The translations under genes were made by a program, and so were the position numbers. The notes beneath the pieces were generated by a model. It was given only the letters and a program-made list of their open reading frames with translations. It had not been told where the DNA came from and searched no databases. Source: Arthrobacter sp. ISL-95 (GTDB taxonomy: Bacteria > Actinomycetota > Actinomycetes > Actinomycetales > Micrococcaceae). From it: a stretch of 64,000 nt of DNA. Below are positions 33,058 to 41,047 of the stretch, one piece after another; the stretch's first letter is position 1, and each line of letters starts with the position of its first letter. The stretch lies in the NCBI RefSeq assembly GCF_018613695.1, contig NZ_JAGGPR010000018.1, forward strand, positions 21,073 to 85,072, written 5' to 3'.

Positions 33058-33915
33058 GTCTTCCCTTTCAATGGGGATCCACAACTGGCCGCGGCCGTGC
33101 GTGCCGCCGGGCTCCACCTGGACACTGAGCATTTCCGGTCCCGGTGCCCACCTGTACGGGTTGGCGGGAAACCACTCCGTAGCGGCGTCTGCCCACATAC
33201 CCTGAAGGACTTCCGGGAACTTCCCTTCGGTTTCAAAGACCACCCATAAGCCTGCCGGCACCTCAAGGGACTCGAAACCTGCCGGGACCGGTTTGGTAGA
33301 GGCCACTGCGTGCCAGTAGTCCAGCTCGCTTCCCTCGGTGCGCTCCTCCTGGATGTTGTCGGTGACGGATACGGGGCCTGCCGGATCCATGTCGGCAAGC
33401 TCCAGCAAGCGCTTGGTGACGGCGGGGTCCAACCCGCGTTGGAACTCGATGATGGCGTTGTTAGGTCCTTCGTGGACCAGCGGGACCCGGGCTTTGAGGC
33501 CAATAAGGCGGAAAGCCGGTTGATCTTCGATGCGGTGCAACATGTCAGTATTTCCTTCGACTCGGAGGTGGAACCTCAACTGAGGTTGGGAATGGAGAAC
33601 GGCGCCCGGCAGCCGTGCCTCGGAAGGGGTCAGCCCGTGCATGGCCTTGAACGCACGGTTGAATGCTTCTGCTGATCCGTAGCCGTAGCGAACGGCAACA
33701 TCCAAGACCGTGAGGCCTTCCAGAACTTCCGCGGTGGCGGCTGTCAGTCGCCGCCTGCGGATGTACTCGGAGATGGGAATGCCTGCCAGCGAGGAAAACA
33801 TTCGCCGGAAGTGATACTCGGACGTCAAAGCGGCCTTGGCCAGGATCCCCACCTCGACGTCCGTGGTGAGGTCCTGCTCGATCAGCTCTATTGCCCGGTT
33901 CCAGCCCTGCATCAT
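33049..33915 (-). CDS. AraC regulator with GyrI-like effector domain
   Basis: 288 residues. Two AraC HTH motifs (VGILAKAALTSEYHFRRMFS and LTVLDVAVRYGYGSAEAFNR) are at the N terminus. A GyrI-like/AraC_E_bind domain follows (FRLIGLKARVPLVHEGPNNA to GRGQLWIPI). This is the Rob/SoxS-like order seen in regulators of multidrug stress. The start is ATG 33915 (MMQGWNRAIELIEQ), with GGAAGG 4 bases upstream; the longer frame to 34050 has no ribosome site. Its ligand is likely a hydrophobic cation or drug. Confidence 0.85.
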   Translation of the reverse strand: MMQGWNRAIELIEQDLTTDVEVGILAKAALTSEYHFRRMFSSLAGIPISEYIRRRRLTAATAEVLEGLTVLDVAVRYGYGSAEAFNRAFKAMHGLTPSEARLPGAVLHSQPQLRFHLRVEGNTDMLHRIEDQPAFRLIGLKARVPLVHEGPNNAIIEFQRGLDPAVTKRLLELADMDPAGPVSVTDNIQEERTEGSELDYWHAVASTKPVPAGFESLEVPAGLWVVFETEGKFPEVLQGMWADAATEWFPANPYRWAPGPEMLSVQVEPGGTHGRGQLWIPIEREDLR

Positions 33916-34052
33916 GGTCCCTTCCTGCACCCCGTCTCCCTCTTGCACCTGTTTCCATCCTTTCGTCGACGCTACGCGGGCGTCATGGTCCATGCCCCAA
34001 CAATCCATGCCCGAAAGTATCAGGCCCGGGATGGAGCAGGCCCCGGCCAACG

Positions 34053-34093
34053 CAAGAACCCGGAGGCTGCAGTTGCAGTTCTCCGGGTTCTTG
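34053..34093 (-). terminator. Terminator hairpin of the GlsB operon
   Basis: CAAGAACCCGGAG (34053-34065) pairs perfectly with CTCCGGGTTCTTG (34081-34093), with the inner repeat CTGCA/TGCAG in the loop. It lies 15 bases after the stop of the acidic 86-aa gene. Confidence 0.8.
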
Positions 34094-34107
34094 ACTGTCT
34101 TCAGATG

Positions 34108-34368
34108 TTACGGGCGACTTGAGCCTGATGCTTCTTCGTCCGGTTCGGAGGAGAAGGGTCGGTCCTCAGGGACGTCTTCCGTGTTCTTTTCGTTCAATTC
34201 GGCGTCTGCCGAAGGTACCGTCTTCTCGGCGTAGTCACCTTCGGTGTAGTCGCCTCCGGCGTCATCCTTCAGGGTTTCCGGAGACACTCCGGTGTCGCCG
34301 TAGTCGCCTTCGGAGTACTGGCCTTCCAGTTCCTCACCGTTGGCATCGCGGTTCTGGTTATTAGCCAT
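34108..34368 (-). CDS. Acidic disordered protein, 86 aa
   Basis: Very acidic and hydrophilic (MANNQNRDANGEELEG start) with a repeated motif: QYSEGDYGDTG and DYTEGDYAEKT. No Cys, no membrane segment, probably unfolded. It overlaps the end of the GlsB-like gene by 8 bases and is translated with it. Role unknown; such proteins often go with desiccation or osmotic stress genes. Confidence 0.65.
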   Translation of the reverse strand: MANNQNRDANGEELEGQYSEGDYGDTGVSPETLKDDAGGDYTEGDYAEKTVPSADAELNEKNTEDVPEDRPFSSEPDEEASGSSRP

Positions 34369-34630
34369 GGTGTGCCTTGCGTCCGGTGACCAGGCCGTAG
34401 ATCAGCAGCACGATGATGGAGCCACCGATTGCCAGGAGCCACGTGGTGAGGGAGAAGAATTCCTGCAGGCCAGTATTGAAAATCAGCCCGCCGATCCAAC
34501 CACCCAGGAGTGCGCCGACGACGCCCAACAGGAGGGTGATAAGCCAACCGCCGCCCTGGCGGCCGGGAAGAATAAGCTTTGCGATAGCGCCGGCCAAAAG
34601 ACCGAGCAGAAGAAAACCAAAGAAACCCAT
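34361..34630 (-). CDS. GlsB/YeaQ/YmgE-family stress membrane protein
   Basis: 89 residues with three hydrophobic segments rich in Gly (GFFGFLLLGLLAGAIAKLIL, LLLGVVGALLGGWIGGLIF, GGSIIVLLIYGLVTG). This is the transglycosylase-associated protein family, which forms small membrane proteins induced by acid and other stress. AGGAGC lies 4 bases before the ATG. First gene of a two-gene operon with the acidic protein. Confidence 0.88.
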   Translation of the reverse strand: MGFFGFLLLGLLAGAIAKLILPGRQGGGWLITLLLGVVGALLGGWIGGLIFNTGLQEFFSLTTWLLAIGGSIIVLLIYGLVTGRKAHHG

Positions 34631-34934
34631 TTTTGCTCCTACTTTCTTGTTGATGGAAATTCCATGAACGTGATGAAGCGAGTAATTTCATCGGGTGCCT
34701 GTTCCAAGGTGTAGGCACCGTAATGGGGCCCCTGAAGGCCCTATGGAATGTGGGGAATTGGAACTAGTGTGAAACCCCGATGAATTTATGAAATACAGCC
34801 AATAAAGCACTCCTGCCGATTGGGTCGGTCTCGGTACTACACCAGCAACGCTAGCGGCTTCGGGGGCTGGTAGCAAGTAACCTGACTATTAGCCCTTCCT
34901 TGCTTGCGGGCCCGGAATGCCGCGGATTCGCAGC
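34631..34934. other. Intergenic region upstream of GlsB-like gene
   Basis: About 300 bases, AT-richer than average, with no gene seen. It must hold the GlsB-like promoter and the 3' end of the csbD-like transcript. No clear dyad was found. Confidence 0.5.
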
Positions 34935-35132
34935 CTAGTGGCCCTTGAAGGAGTCCGAAACGCCCTTGGCGGCGTCCTTGACTTTCTCACCTGACTGCTT
35001 GAGGTTTGCCCTCGATTGGTCCCCTTGGCCCTCAGCCTGCAGGTCCCTGTCGCCGGTGGTTTCGCCGGTCTTTTCTTTGACCTTGCCAGCTGCTTCTTCA
35101 GCAGCATTTCCAACTTTGTCGCCCAGTCCCAT
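34935..35132 (-). CDS. CsbD-family stress protein
   Basis: 65 residues: MGLGDKVGNAAEEAAGKVKE, then GETTGDRDLQAEGQGDQSRA and a Lys-rich end. This is the CsbD pattern of general-stress proteins controlled by alternative sigma factors. Start at ATG 35132, where GAGGAG is spaced 8 bases; the upstream GTG is too close to that site. Soluble, small, unstructured; role unknown. Confidence 0.88.
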   Translation of the reverse strand: MGLGDKVGNAAEEAAGKVKEKTGETTGDRDLQAEGQGDQSRANLKQSGEKVKDAAKGVSDSFKGH

Positions 35133-35318
35133 GGTTTTCACTCCTCGGGTTGTGATGCAGTTACTTCCAGCGGGTATCCGCTGGTTGGCATAATAGTTTA
35201 GTCGAATGTTTCATTTCGGCAAATCAGTGTTAACTCAGCCCGCAATCAACTGCAGGTGACAGGGCATGGCCCGCAGGGCTAATGTCGGAGGAATAACACC
35301 TCGGAAGGAGTGATTGCT

Positions 35319-35756
35319 GTGAAAGGGAAAGCATTGTTCGCCGTAGGCGTGGCTGTCGGCTACGTGTGGGGGTCGAAGTCCTGGCCGGAGGTGTATCGGC
35401 GGGTCCGCGGAGGCACTGAGAAGCTGTGGAAGAACCCTGAGGTTCAAGAGAACGTGCATCAGGCCACGGAGGCAGTCCAGGAGTCAGTGCCGGACATTTT
35501 GGACAACTTGTACGAGGCGGGGAAGAAACTGATGGAACGGGCCGAGAGCATGTTCCCGGGCATCAGTTCCGCCAAGACTGGCCAGAATCCCGGCGCCGCT
35601 AGTTCAGACAGCAAGCCCACGGTCACTACCGTACCTACTATCAAGTCTGATGTGGTGTCCGATCCCGCCCTGGATGACACCACGGGAAGTGACTGGTCCG
35701 ACGAGGGCGGCGCTGCACCGGAAGGACCGGCTATCAACACGCCGCCCAAGCACTAG
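35319..35756 (+). CDS. YtxH-like membrane-anchored hypothetical protein
   Basis: 145 residues. One N-terminal hydrophobic segment (ALFAVGVAVGYVWGSKSW) then an amphipathic helical part (EVQENVHQATEAVQESVPDI) and an acidic tail of about 60 residues. GTG 35319 is chosen because GGAAGGAG ends 8 bases upstream, while the GTG at 35310 overlaps that site. Divergent from the csbD-like gene. No family is certain. Confidence 0.7.
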   Translation: MKGKALFAVGVAVGYVWGSKSWPEVYRRVRGGTEKLWKNPEVQENVHQATEAVQESVPDILDNLYEAGKKLMERAESMFPGISSAKTGQNPGAASSDSKPTVTTVPTIKSDVVSDPALDDTTGSDWSDEGGAAPEGPAINTPPKH

Positions 35757-36457
35757 ATGACGCTTTCCACCGCGGTCAGGATCGCCTCACCCAGTTCCTT
35801 GGGCTTGGTGAACTGAGGCCAGTGTCCGGTGGGGAGGTCGATGTAGTGGACGTCCCGGATTCTGGCGAGTTCGGCGGTGAACGGGTGCCCGGCATTCATC
35901 CATTCCTTCAGGAGCGACGACGGGAACTGGCAGGCGATGATCGTGGCGGGTACTTCATAGCGCCGGACGTCGCTCAGGTGTTGCTGGTCTATGGCAACGC
36001 CCTTCGGCTCCGGGATCGCCCGCGCGCGGAAGGCTTCCTTGAGGTCATCCGTCAGGTCAACAAGGTCTTCTTCCTCGAACAGTTCCCACGGCGGCAACGG
36101 GAGGTCGTCGCCGTCGTCGGGCAGTTCATCATTGATGACCCCGCCCTCACCGAGGGGTCCGCTGTCCACATAAATGGCGCGGGCCACTCGGTCCGGGCGG
36201 GCATCTGCCACACCGTGGATGATGGCGCCGCCCCCTGAATGGCCCACCAGGACGACTTTGCCGTCCAGGGAGTCCACTTTCGCCACCACGGCGTCGATGT
36301 GGGTGCGGAGGCCGATGCCCGCACGTGAGGCATCCACCGACTCCAGTTCTGGCAGTGTCAGTGGATGGACTGTGTGTCCGGCCGCCACCAGCGGCGGCGT
36401 CACCTCCTCCCACGACGACGCGTCCAACCAGAAACCGGGTACAAGGATGATGTCCAT
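35753..36457 (-). CDS. Alpha/beta hydrolase
   Basis: 234 residues. IILVPGFWLDASSWEEV (oxyanion region), nucleophile in VVLVGHSGGGAIIHG, and a late His in LPTGHWPQF. This matches the alpha/beta hydrolase 6 group (EstC-like, around 230 residues). No signal peptide. Convergent with the previous gene (4-base overlap). Substrate unknown. Confidence 0.87.
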   Translation of the reverse strand: MDIILVPGFWLDASSWEEVTPPLVAAGHTVHPLTLPELESVDASRAGIGLRTHIDAVVAKVDSLDGKVVLVGHSGGGAIIHGVADARPDRVARAIYVDSGPLGEGGVINDELPDDGDDLPLPPWELFEEEDLVDLTDDLKEAFRARAIPEPKGVAIDQQHLSDVRRYEVPATIIACQFPSSLLKEWMNAGHPFTAELARIRDVHYIDLPTGHWPQFTKPKELGEAILTAVESVI

Positions 36458-36499
36458 GCCGGTACCCTACGGGAGCCCACCGACGGTTTGTAAGAGTGG

Positions 36500-37069
36500 C
36501 TAGTTTCCCTTCGCCAGCTTCTGCACGGTTTTCGCCAGGATCTTGGCGCGCGACTCCGGCGTGCGGGCCTTGAGTATCTGCAGGATGATGAGATAGCGAT
36601 CGGTTTTGCCGAGGTTTTCAAAGTTCTTCCCGGCGGCCGGGTTTCCGGCGAGTGCGGCGTGCAAGTCCTCCGGAACGGCGGCATTGGCCTGCGATACGTA
36701 CGCCGCGTCCCAGCGGCCATCGGCCTTGGCTGCATCTATTTCGGCAAAACCTGCCGGACGCATGCGGCCTTCACCAACCAGCGTTTCCACTTTGCCCACG
36801 TTCACTTGTGACCACGAACTTCGAGCCCTGCGCCGCGAGTATCTTTGCAGGAAGCTGCTCTCGTCGTAGCCCTTGCGTTGGCCATCAATCCAGCCGAAAC
36901 AGAGGGCGCCGTCCAGTGCATCCTCTATTTCAATGAGCCCGGCTTTCGAGTTCTTCTTGCCGATCACCAGCCAGGCTTCGGTTTGGGCGGCGTGGTTGGC
37001 GGTGAGCCAGCCTTCCCATTCCGCGCTGTGGGCAAATCGTAATAGCTCCCGCTCCTTCTTGTGCTCCAT
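36500..37069 (-). CDS. YdeI/OmpD-associated family protein
   Basis: 189 residues with the YdeI layout: AWLVIGKKNSKAGLIEIEDA, ALCFGWIDGQRKGYDESSFL, RRRARSSWSQVNVGKVETL, and a C-terminal RTPESRAKILAKTVQKLA. The start is ATG 37069 with GGAAGG 5 bases upstream; the frame to 37273 is an extension without a ribosome site. Members are linked to cationic peptide or bacteriocin tolerance in other genera. Divergent from the homoprotocatechuate cluster. Confidence 0.82.
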   Translation of the reverse strand: MEHKKERELLRFAHSAEWEGWLTANHAAQTEAWLVIGKKNSKAGLIEIEDALDGALCFGWIDGQRKGYDESSFLQRYSRRRARSSWSQVNVGKVETLVGEGRMRPAGFAEIDAAKADGRWDAAYVSQANAAVPEDLHAALAGNPAAGKNFENLGKTDRYLIILQILKARTPESRAKILAKTVQKLAKGN

Positions 37070-37219
37070 GTTTTCCTTCCTGCGGCTCAGCCTCATACCC
37101 AGCATCCCCCAAATACCTCGCAGCAGGGCGCGCTGCCGGGGTTCAAAATGCGCTGTGAGGCTACTCGGTTGGGTTTCGGGAAGGGGGTTGACGCGGCAGT
37201 GAAGACCCGTCATAGTAAT

Positions 37220-37229
37220 TCGTATACGA
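37220..37229. promoter_or_regulatory. Operator-like palindrome TCGTATACGA upstream of the hpa cluster
   Basis: A perfect 10-bp palindrome 38 bases before the first gene of the cluster, with the GTATAC core that fits FadR/GntR-type sites (GT-N3-AC). A second TCGTAC half follows 2 bases later. The GntR gene inside the cluster is the best candidate to bind it. Confidence 0.6.
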
Positions 37230-37266
37230 TTTCGTACTTGATTGGACTCGAAGAAGAGGAGGCGCC

Positions 37267-38787
37267 GTGACACTGGAGTTCCGGACCCAGGAAGTCAGCC
37301 AGGACATGCTGGCGCGGACGCGCAAAGTCATTGCCGTCCACATCAACTACCCCAGCCGTGCGGCCCAGCGCGGGCGCACTCCGCAGCAGCCGTCGTACTT
37401 CCTGAAGCCGTCCTCGTCTCTGGCGCTCGGTTCCGCGGATGCGCCCGGCACGGTTGAGCGGCCCGCCGGCTGTGAACTGCTCGGCTACGAGGGCGAAATC
37501 GCACTGGTCATCGGTAAGTCCGCCCGCCGCGTGGGCTTGGACGATGCCTGGAGCCACGTCGAGTGGGTCACGGCGTCCAACGACCTCGGCGTCTACGACC
37601 TCCGCTACGCAGACAAGGGCTCCAACGTCCGGTCCAAGGGCGGCGACGGTTTCACCCCCGTTGGCCCGGCTCTCATTCCTGCCGACGCGGTCGATCCCGC
37701 CCGGCTGCGGATACGCACCTGGCAGAACGGAGACCTTGTCCAGGACGACACCACCGAGGACCTGCTCTTCCCGTTCGCCCAGCTCGTGGCGGACCTCTCC
37801 CAGCTGCTCACGCTCGAAGAGGGCGACATCATCCTCACCGGCACCCCCGCGGGCGCCTCGGTGGCAAAGCCCGGAGACGTCGTCGAGATTGAGGTCACCG
37901 GCGGTGACTTCAGCAGCGGCCGCCTGGCCACCAAGGTAACGGAAGGCACGACGCCGTTCGCGGACTTTGGTGCCCGTCCCAAGACTGATGACACCCAGCG
38001 GGAAGAAGCGTACGGTTCGCGCGAAGCCGCTGGACTGGAGGCTTCGGAACCGGCGGCTGCCGAGAGTGTCCTCACTCCGGAGCTGAAGACGAAGCTGGAA
38101 TCCGTCGCCACGGCCACGCTTTCTTCCCAGCTCCGCAAGCGCGGGCTGAACAATGTGAGCATTGACGGACTGCAGGCCACCCGCCCGGACCGTAAAGTGG
38201 TGGGCCTGGCCCGGACCCTGCGCTACGTGCCCAACCGCGAGGACCTCTTCAAGACCCACGGCGGTGGCTTCAACGCCCAGAAGCAGGCCATCGATTCCGT
38301 GAACGAGGGCGAAATCCTGGTCATGGAAGCGCGCGGCGAGAAGGGCACCGGCACCGTGGGTGACATCCTCGCGCTCCGCGCCCAAGTCCGCGGGGCCGCG
38401 GCCATCATTACAGACGGCGGCGTCCGCGACTATTCGGCTGTGGCCGATTTGGAGATGCCTACCTATTTCGCCAACCCGCACCCGGCAGTCCTGGGGCGGC
38501 GGCACATTCCGTGGGACACGGACATCACCATCGCCTGCGGCGGTGCTACGGTCCAGCCCGGCGACATCATCGTGGCCGACTCCGATGGCATCCTGGTGAT
38601 CCCGCCGGCCATCGCCGAGGAACTCGTGGACGACTGCATCCAGCAGGAAAAGGAAGAGACGTTCATCTTCCAGATGGTCCAGGAAGGCAACAGCGTCGAC
38701 GGGCTGTACCCCATGAACAAGGAATGGCAGGCGCGGTACGCGGAGTGGTCCGCCAAGCAAAGCCCGGAAGGAGCCCGCCATGACTGA
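37267..38787 (+). CDS. FAH-RraA fusion protein, probable HpaG-like isomerase/decarboxylase
   Basis: 506 residues in two domains. Residues 1-240 form a fumarylacetoacetate-hydrolase fold (GYEGEIALVIGKSARRVG and WVTASNDLGVYDLRYADKGS, with metal-binding acids, and GDIILTGTPAG). Residues about 265-490 form an RraA-like domain with the conserved TDGGVRD (Arg387, Asp388) of HMG/CHA aldolases and oxaloacetate decarboxylases. A Glu/Ala-rich linker joins them. GTG start with GAGGAGG 5 bases upstream. First gene of the cluster. HpaG of E. coli has two FAH domains; here one is replaced by RraA. It most likely handles 5-carboxymethyl-2-hydroxymuconate isomerisation and decarboxylation. Confidence 0.85.
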   Translation: MTLEFRTQEVSQDMLARTRKVIAVHINYPSRAAQRGRTPQQPSYFLKPSSSLALGSADAPGTVERPAGCELLGYEGEIALVIGKSARRVGLDDAWSHVEWVTASNDLGVYDLRYADKGSNVRSKGGDGFTPVGPALIPADAVDPARLRIRTWQNGDLVQDDTTEDLLFPFAQLVADLSQLLTLEEGDIILTGTPAGASVAKPGDVVEIEVTGGDFSSGRLATKVTEGTTPFADFGARPKTDDTQREEAYGSREAAGLEASEPAAAESVLTPELKTKLESVATATLSSQLRKRGLNNVSIDGLQATRPDRKVVGLARTLRYVPNREDLFKTHGGGFNAQKQAIDSVNEGEILVMEARGEKGTGTVGDILALRAQVRGAAAIITDGGVRDYSAVADLEMPTYFANPHPAVLGRRHIPWDTDITIACGGATVQPGDIIVADSDGILVIPPAIAEELVDDCIQQEKEETFIFQMVQEGNSVDGLYPMNKEWQARYAEWSAKQSPEGARHD

Positions 38788-39463
38788 GACCGCCGTCGGA
38801 AGCACCGCCGTCGAAAGCAAGTCCCAAAGCAAATCCCAGCAGGCGTATGCCGCGGTGAAAGCGCGCATCATCGAGGGAACCTACACTCCGGGTTACCGGC
38901 TGGTGCTCGCCAAGATCGCCGAAGACCTGGGCTTCAGCGTGGTCCCCGTCCGGGAAGCGATCCGCCGCCTCGAAGCCGAAGGGCTGGTGAAGTTCGAGCG
39001 GAACGTCGGCGCCACCGTGTCCGGGATCGACCCCACCGAATACCTGTACACCATGCAGACCCTGAGCATCGTGGAAGGCGCGGCCACCGCGCTGTCCGCA
39101 CCGCTGATCGATTCCGTAGCCATCGCCCGCGCCCGTGCGGTGAACGATGAAATGCGTGAGTGCCTGGAGCACTTCGACCCCGTCCGCTTCACCGCACTGA
39201 ACCAGGACTTCCACAGCGTCCTCTTTGAACACTGCCCCAACCCGCACATTCTGGACCTGGTCCACCGCGGCTGGAACCGGCTGGCATCACTGCGCTCGTC
39301 CACGTTCCGGTTCGTCCCCGGCCGCGCACAGGAATCAGTACGCGAACACGAAGCCCTGCTGGAACTCATTGAGGACGCCGCAGACGCCGACACCATTGAA
39401 AAAGCAGCCCGCCAGCACCGCGCCGCCACCCTGGACGCCTACCTGGCCCAAGCCAAACAATAA
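38780..39463 (+). CDS. GntR/FadR-type regulator of the hpa cluster
   Basis: 227 residues. A winged HTH (GYRLVLAKIAEDLGFSVVPV, REAIRRLEAEGLVKFERNVG) is followed by an FCD domain with the metal-binding pattern of helical ligand pockets (DFHSVLFEHCPNPHILDLVH). The ATG lies inside the end of the previous gene (8-base overlap), so it is co-transcribed with its targets. Likely ligand: homoprotocatechuate or a ring-cleavage product. Confidence 0.87.
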   Translation: MTETAVGSTAVESKSQSKSQQAYAAVKARIIEGTYTPGYRLVLAKIAEDLGFSVVPVREAIRRLEAEGLVKFERNVGATVSGIDPTEYLYTMQTLSIVEGAATALSAPLIDSVAIARARAVNDEMRECLEHFDPVRFTALNQDFHSVLFEHCPNPHILDLVHRGWNRLASLRSSTFRFVPGRAQESVREHEALLELIEDAADADTIEKAARQHRAATLDAYLAQAKQ

Positions 39464-39498
39464 CCACCAGCCACTGATCGCTAGTTAGGACTTCAACG

Positions 39499-41010
39499 AT
39501 GACGACCTCCGTAGAGACCACCAAGCACTACATCCCCGAAAACCTGCCGTCCCACATCCAGCACTTCATCAACGGCGAGTTCGTTGACTCCATCTCCGGC
39601 AAGACTTTCGATGTCCTGGATCCGGTATCCAACGGCAACTACGCCACTGCTGCCGCCGGCCAGAAGGAAGACATCGACCTCGCAGTTGCCGCCGCCCGCG
39701 AAGCATTCGTCAACGGTCCCTGGCCCAAGATGAAGCCACGCGAACGTTCCCGTGTGCTGAACAAGATCGCCGATGCCGTGGAGGCCCAGGAAGCCCGCCT
39801 CGCCGAACTCGAAACCTTCGATACCGGCCTGCCGATCACCCAGGCCAAGGGCCAGGCCCTGCGCGCGGCGGAAAACTTCCGATTCTTCGCGGACCTGATC
39901 GTGGCCCAGTTCGATGACGCCATGAAGGTCCCGGGCTCGCAGATCAACTACGTGAACCGGAAGCCGATCGGCGTCGCAGGCCTGATCACCCCTTGGAACA
40001 CCCCGTTCATGCTGGAGTCCTGGAAGCTCGCCCCGGCACTGGCCACCGGTAACACCGTGGTGCTGAAGCCGGCCGAGTTCACGCCGCTCTCGGCCTCTCT
40101 CTGGGCACAGATCTTCAAGGACGCCGGCCTGCCTGACGGCGTGTTCAACCTGGTCAACGGCCTGGGCGAAGAAGCCGGCGATGCCCTGGTGAAGCACCCG
40201 GACGTGCCGCTGATCTCCTTCACCGGCGAGACCACCACGGGCCAAACCATCTTCCGCAACGCCGCTGCCAACCTCAAGGGCCTGTCCATGGAGCTCGGCG
40301 GCAAGTCCCCCTGCGTCGTGTTCGCCGACGCCGATCTTGACGCCGCGATCGATTCGGCGCTGTTCGGGGTGTTCTCCCTGAACGGTGAACGCTGCACGGC
40401 CGGGTCCCGCATCCTGGTTGAGCGGGCCATCTACGACGAATTCTGCGAAAAGTACGCCGCCCGGGCCAAGAACATCGTGGTGGGCGATCCCCACGATCCC
40501 AAGACCCAGGTGGGTGCGCTCGTCCACCCGGAGCACTACAACAAGGTGGCCTCCTACGTGGAGATCGGCAAGTCCGAAGGCCGGCTCCTCGCCGGCGGCG
40601 GCCGCCCCGACCACCTGCCCGAAGGCAACTACATCGCACCCACGGTGTTCGCCGACGTCGCGCCTGATGCGCGGATCTTCCAGGAGGAAATCTTCGGTCC
40701 GGTCGTGGCCATCACACCCTTCGAGAACGACGACGAAGCCCTCGCCTTGGCCAACAACACCAAGTACGGCCTGGCGGCCTACATCTGGACCCAGAACCTC
40801 ACCCGGGCCCACAACTTCTCCCAGAATGTGGAGGCCGGCATGGTGTGGCTCAACAGCCACAACGTCCGCGATCTTCGTACCCCGTTCGGTGGCGTGAAAG
40901 CTTCCGGGCTGGGCCATGAGGGTGGCTACCGCTCCATCGACTTCTACACCGACCAGCAGGCCGTGCACATCACGCTCGGCTCGGTTCACACGCCCAAGTT
41001 TGGCGCCTAA
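39499..41010 (+). CDS. hpaE: 5-carboxymethyl-2-hydroxymuconate semialdehyde dehydrogenase
   Basis: 503 residues, an NAD-dependent aldehyde dehydrogenase. Catalytic Cys299 in NGERCTAGSR and Glu265 in MELGGKSPCV; cofactor region VGVAGLITPWNTP-like IGVAGLITPWNT. It oxidises the semialdehyde made by HpaD to 5-carboxymethyl-2-hydroxymuconate. The specific call rests on high overall likeness to HpaE and on the position just before hpaD. Ribosome site near GGACTTCAACG is weak. Confidence 0.9.
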   Translation: MTTSVETTKHYIPENLPSHIQHFINGEFVDSISGKTFDVLDPVSNGNYATAAAGQKEDIDLAVAAAREAFVNGPWPKMKPRERSRVLNKIADAVEAQEARLAELETFDTGLPITQAKGQALRAAENFRFFADLIVAQFDDAMKVPGSQINYVNRKPIGVAGLITPWNTPFMLESWKLAPALATGNTVVLKPAEFTPLSASLWAQIFKDAGLPDGVFNLVNGLGEEAGDALVKHPDVPLISFTGETTTGQTIFRNAAANLKGLSMELGGKSPCVVFADADLDAAIDSALFGVFSLNGERCTAGSRILVERAIYDEFCEKYAARAKNIVVGDPHDPKTQVGALVHPEHYNKVASYVEIGKSEGRLLAGGGRPDHLPEGNYIAPTVFADVAPDARIFQEEIFGPVVAITPFENDDEALALANNTKYGLAAYIWTQNLTRAHNFSQNVEAGMVWLNSHNVRDLRTPFGGVKASGLGHEGGYRSIDFYTDQQAVHITLGSVHTPKFGA

Positions 41011-41047
41011 AACTTCCCACCTACCCTTTCAACGAAGAGAGAATCCC

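Noticed and set aside
37210..38871. A 553-codon open frame on the minus strand
   Set aside because: Antisense to the FAH-RraA fusion, which has clear domains and a ribosome site. Another long antisense frame over 39493-40989 is rejected for the same reason (hpaE).
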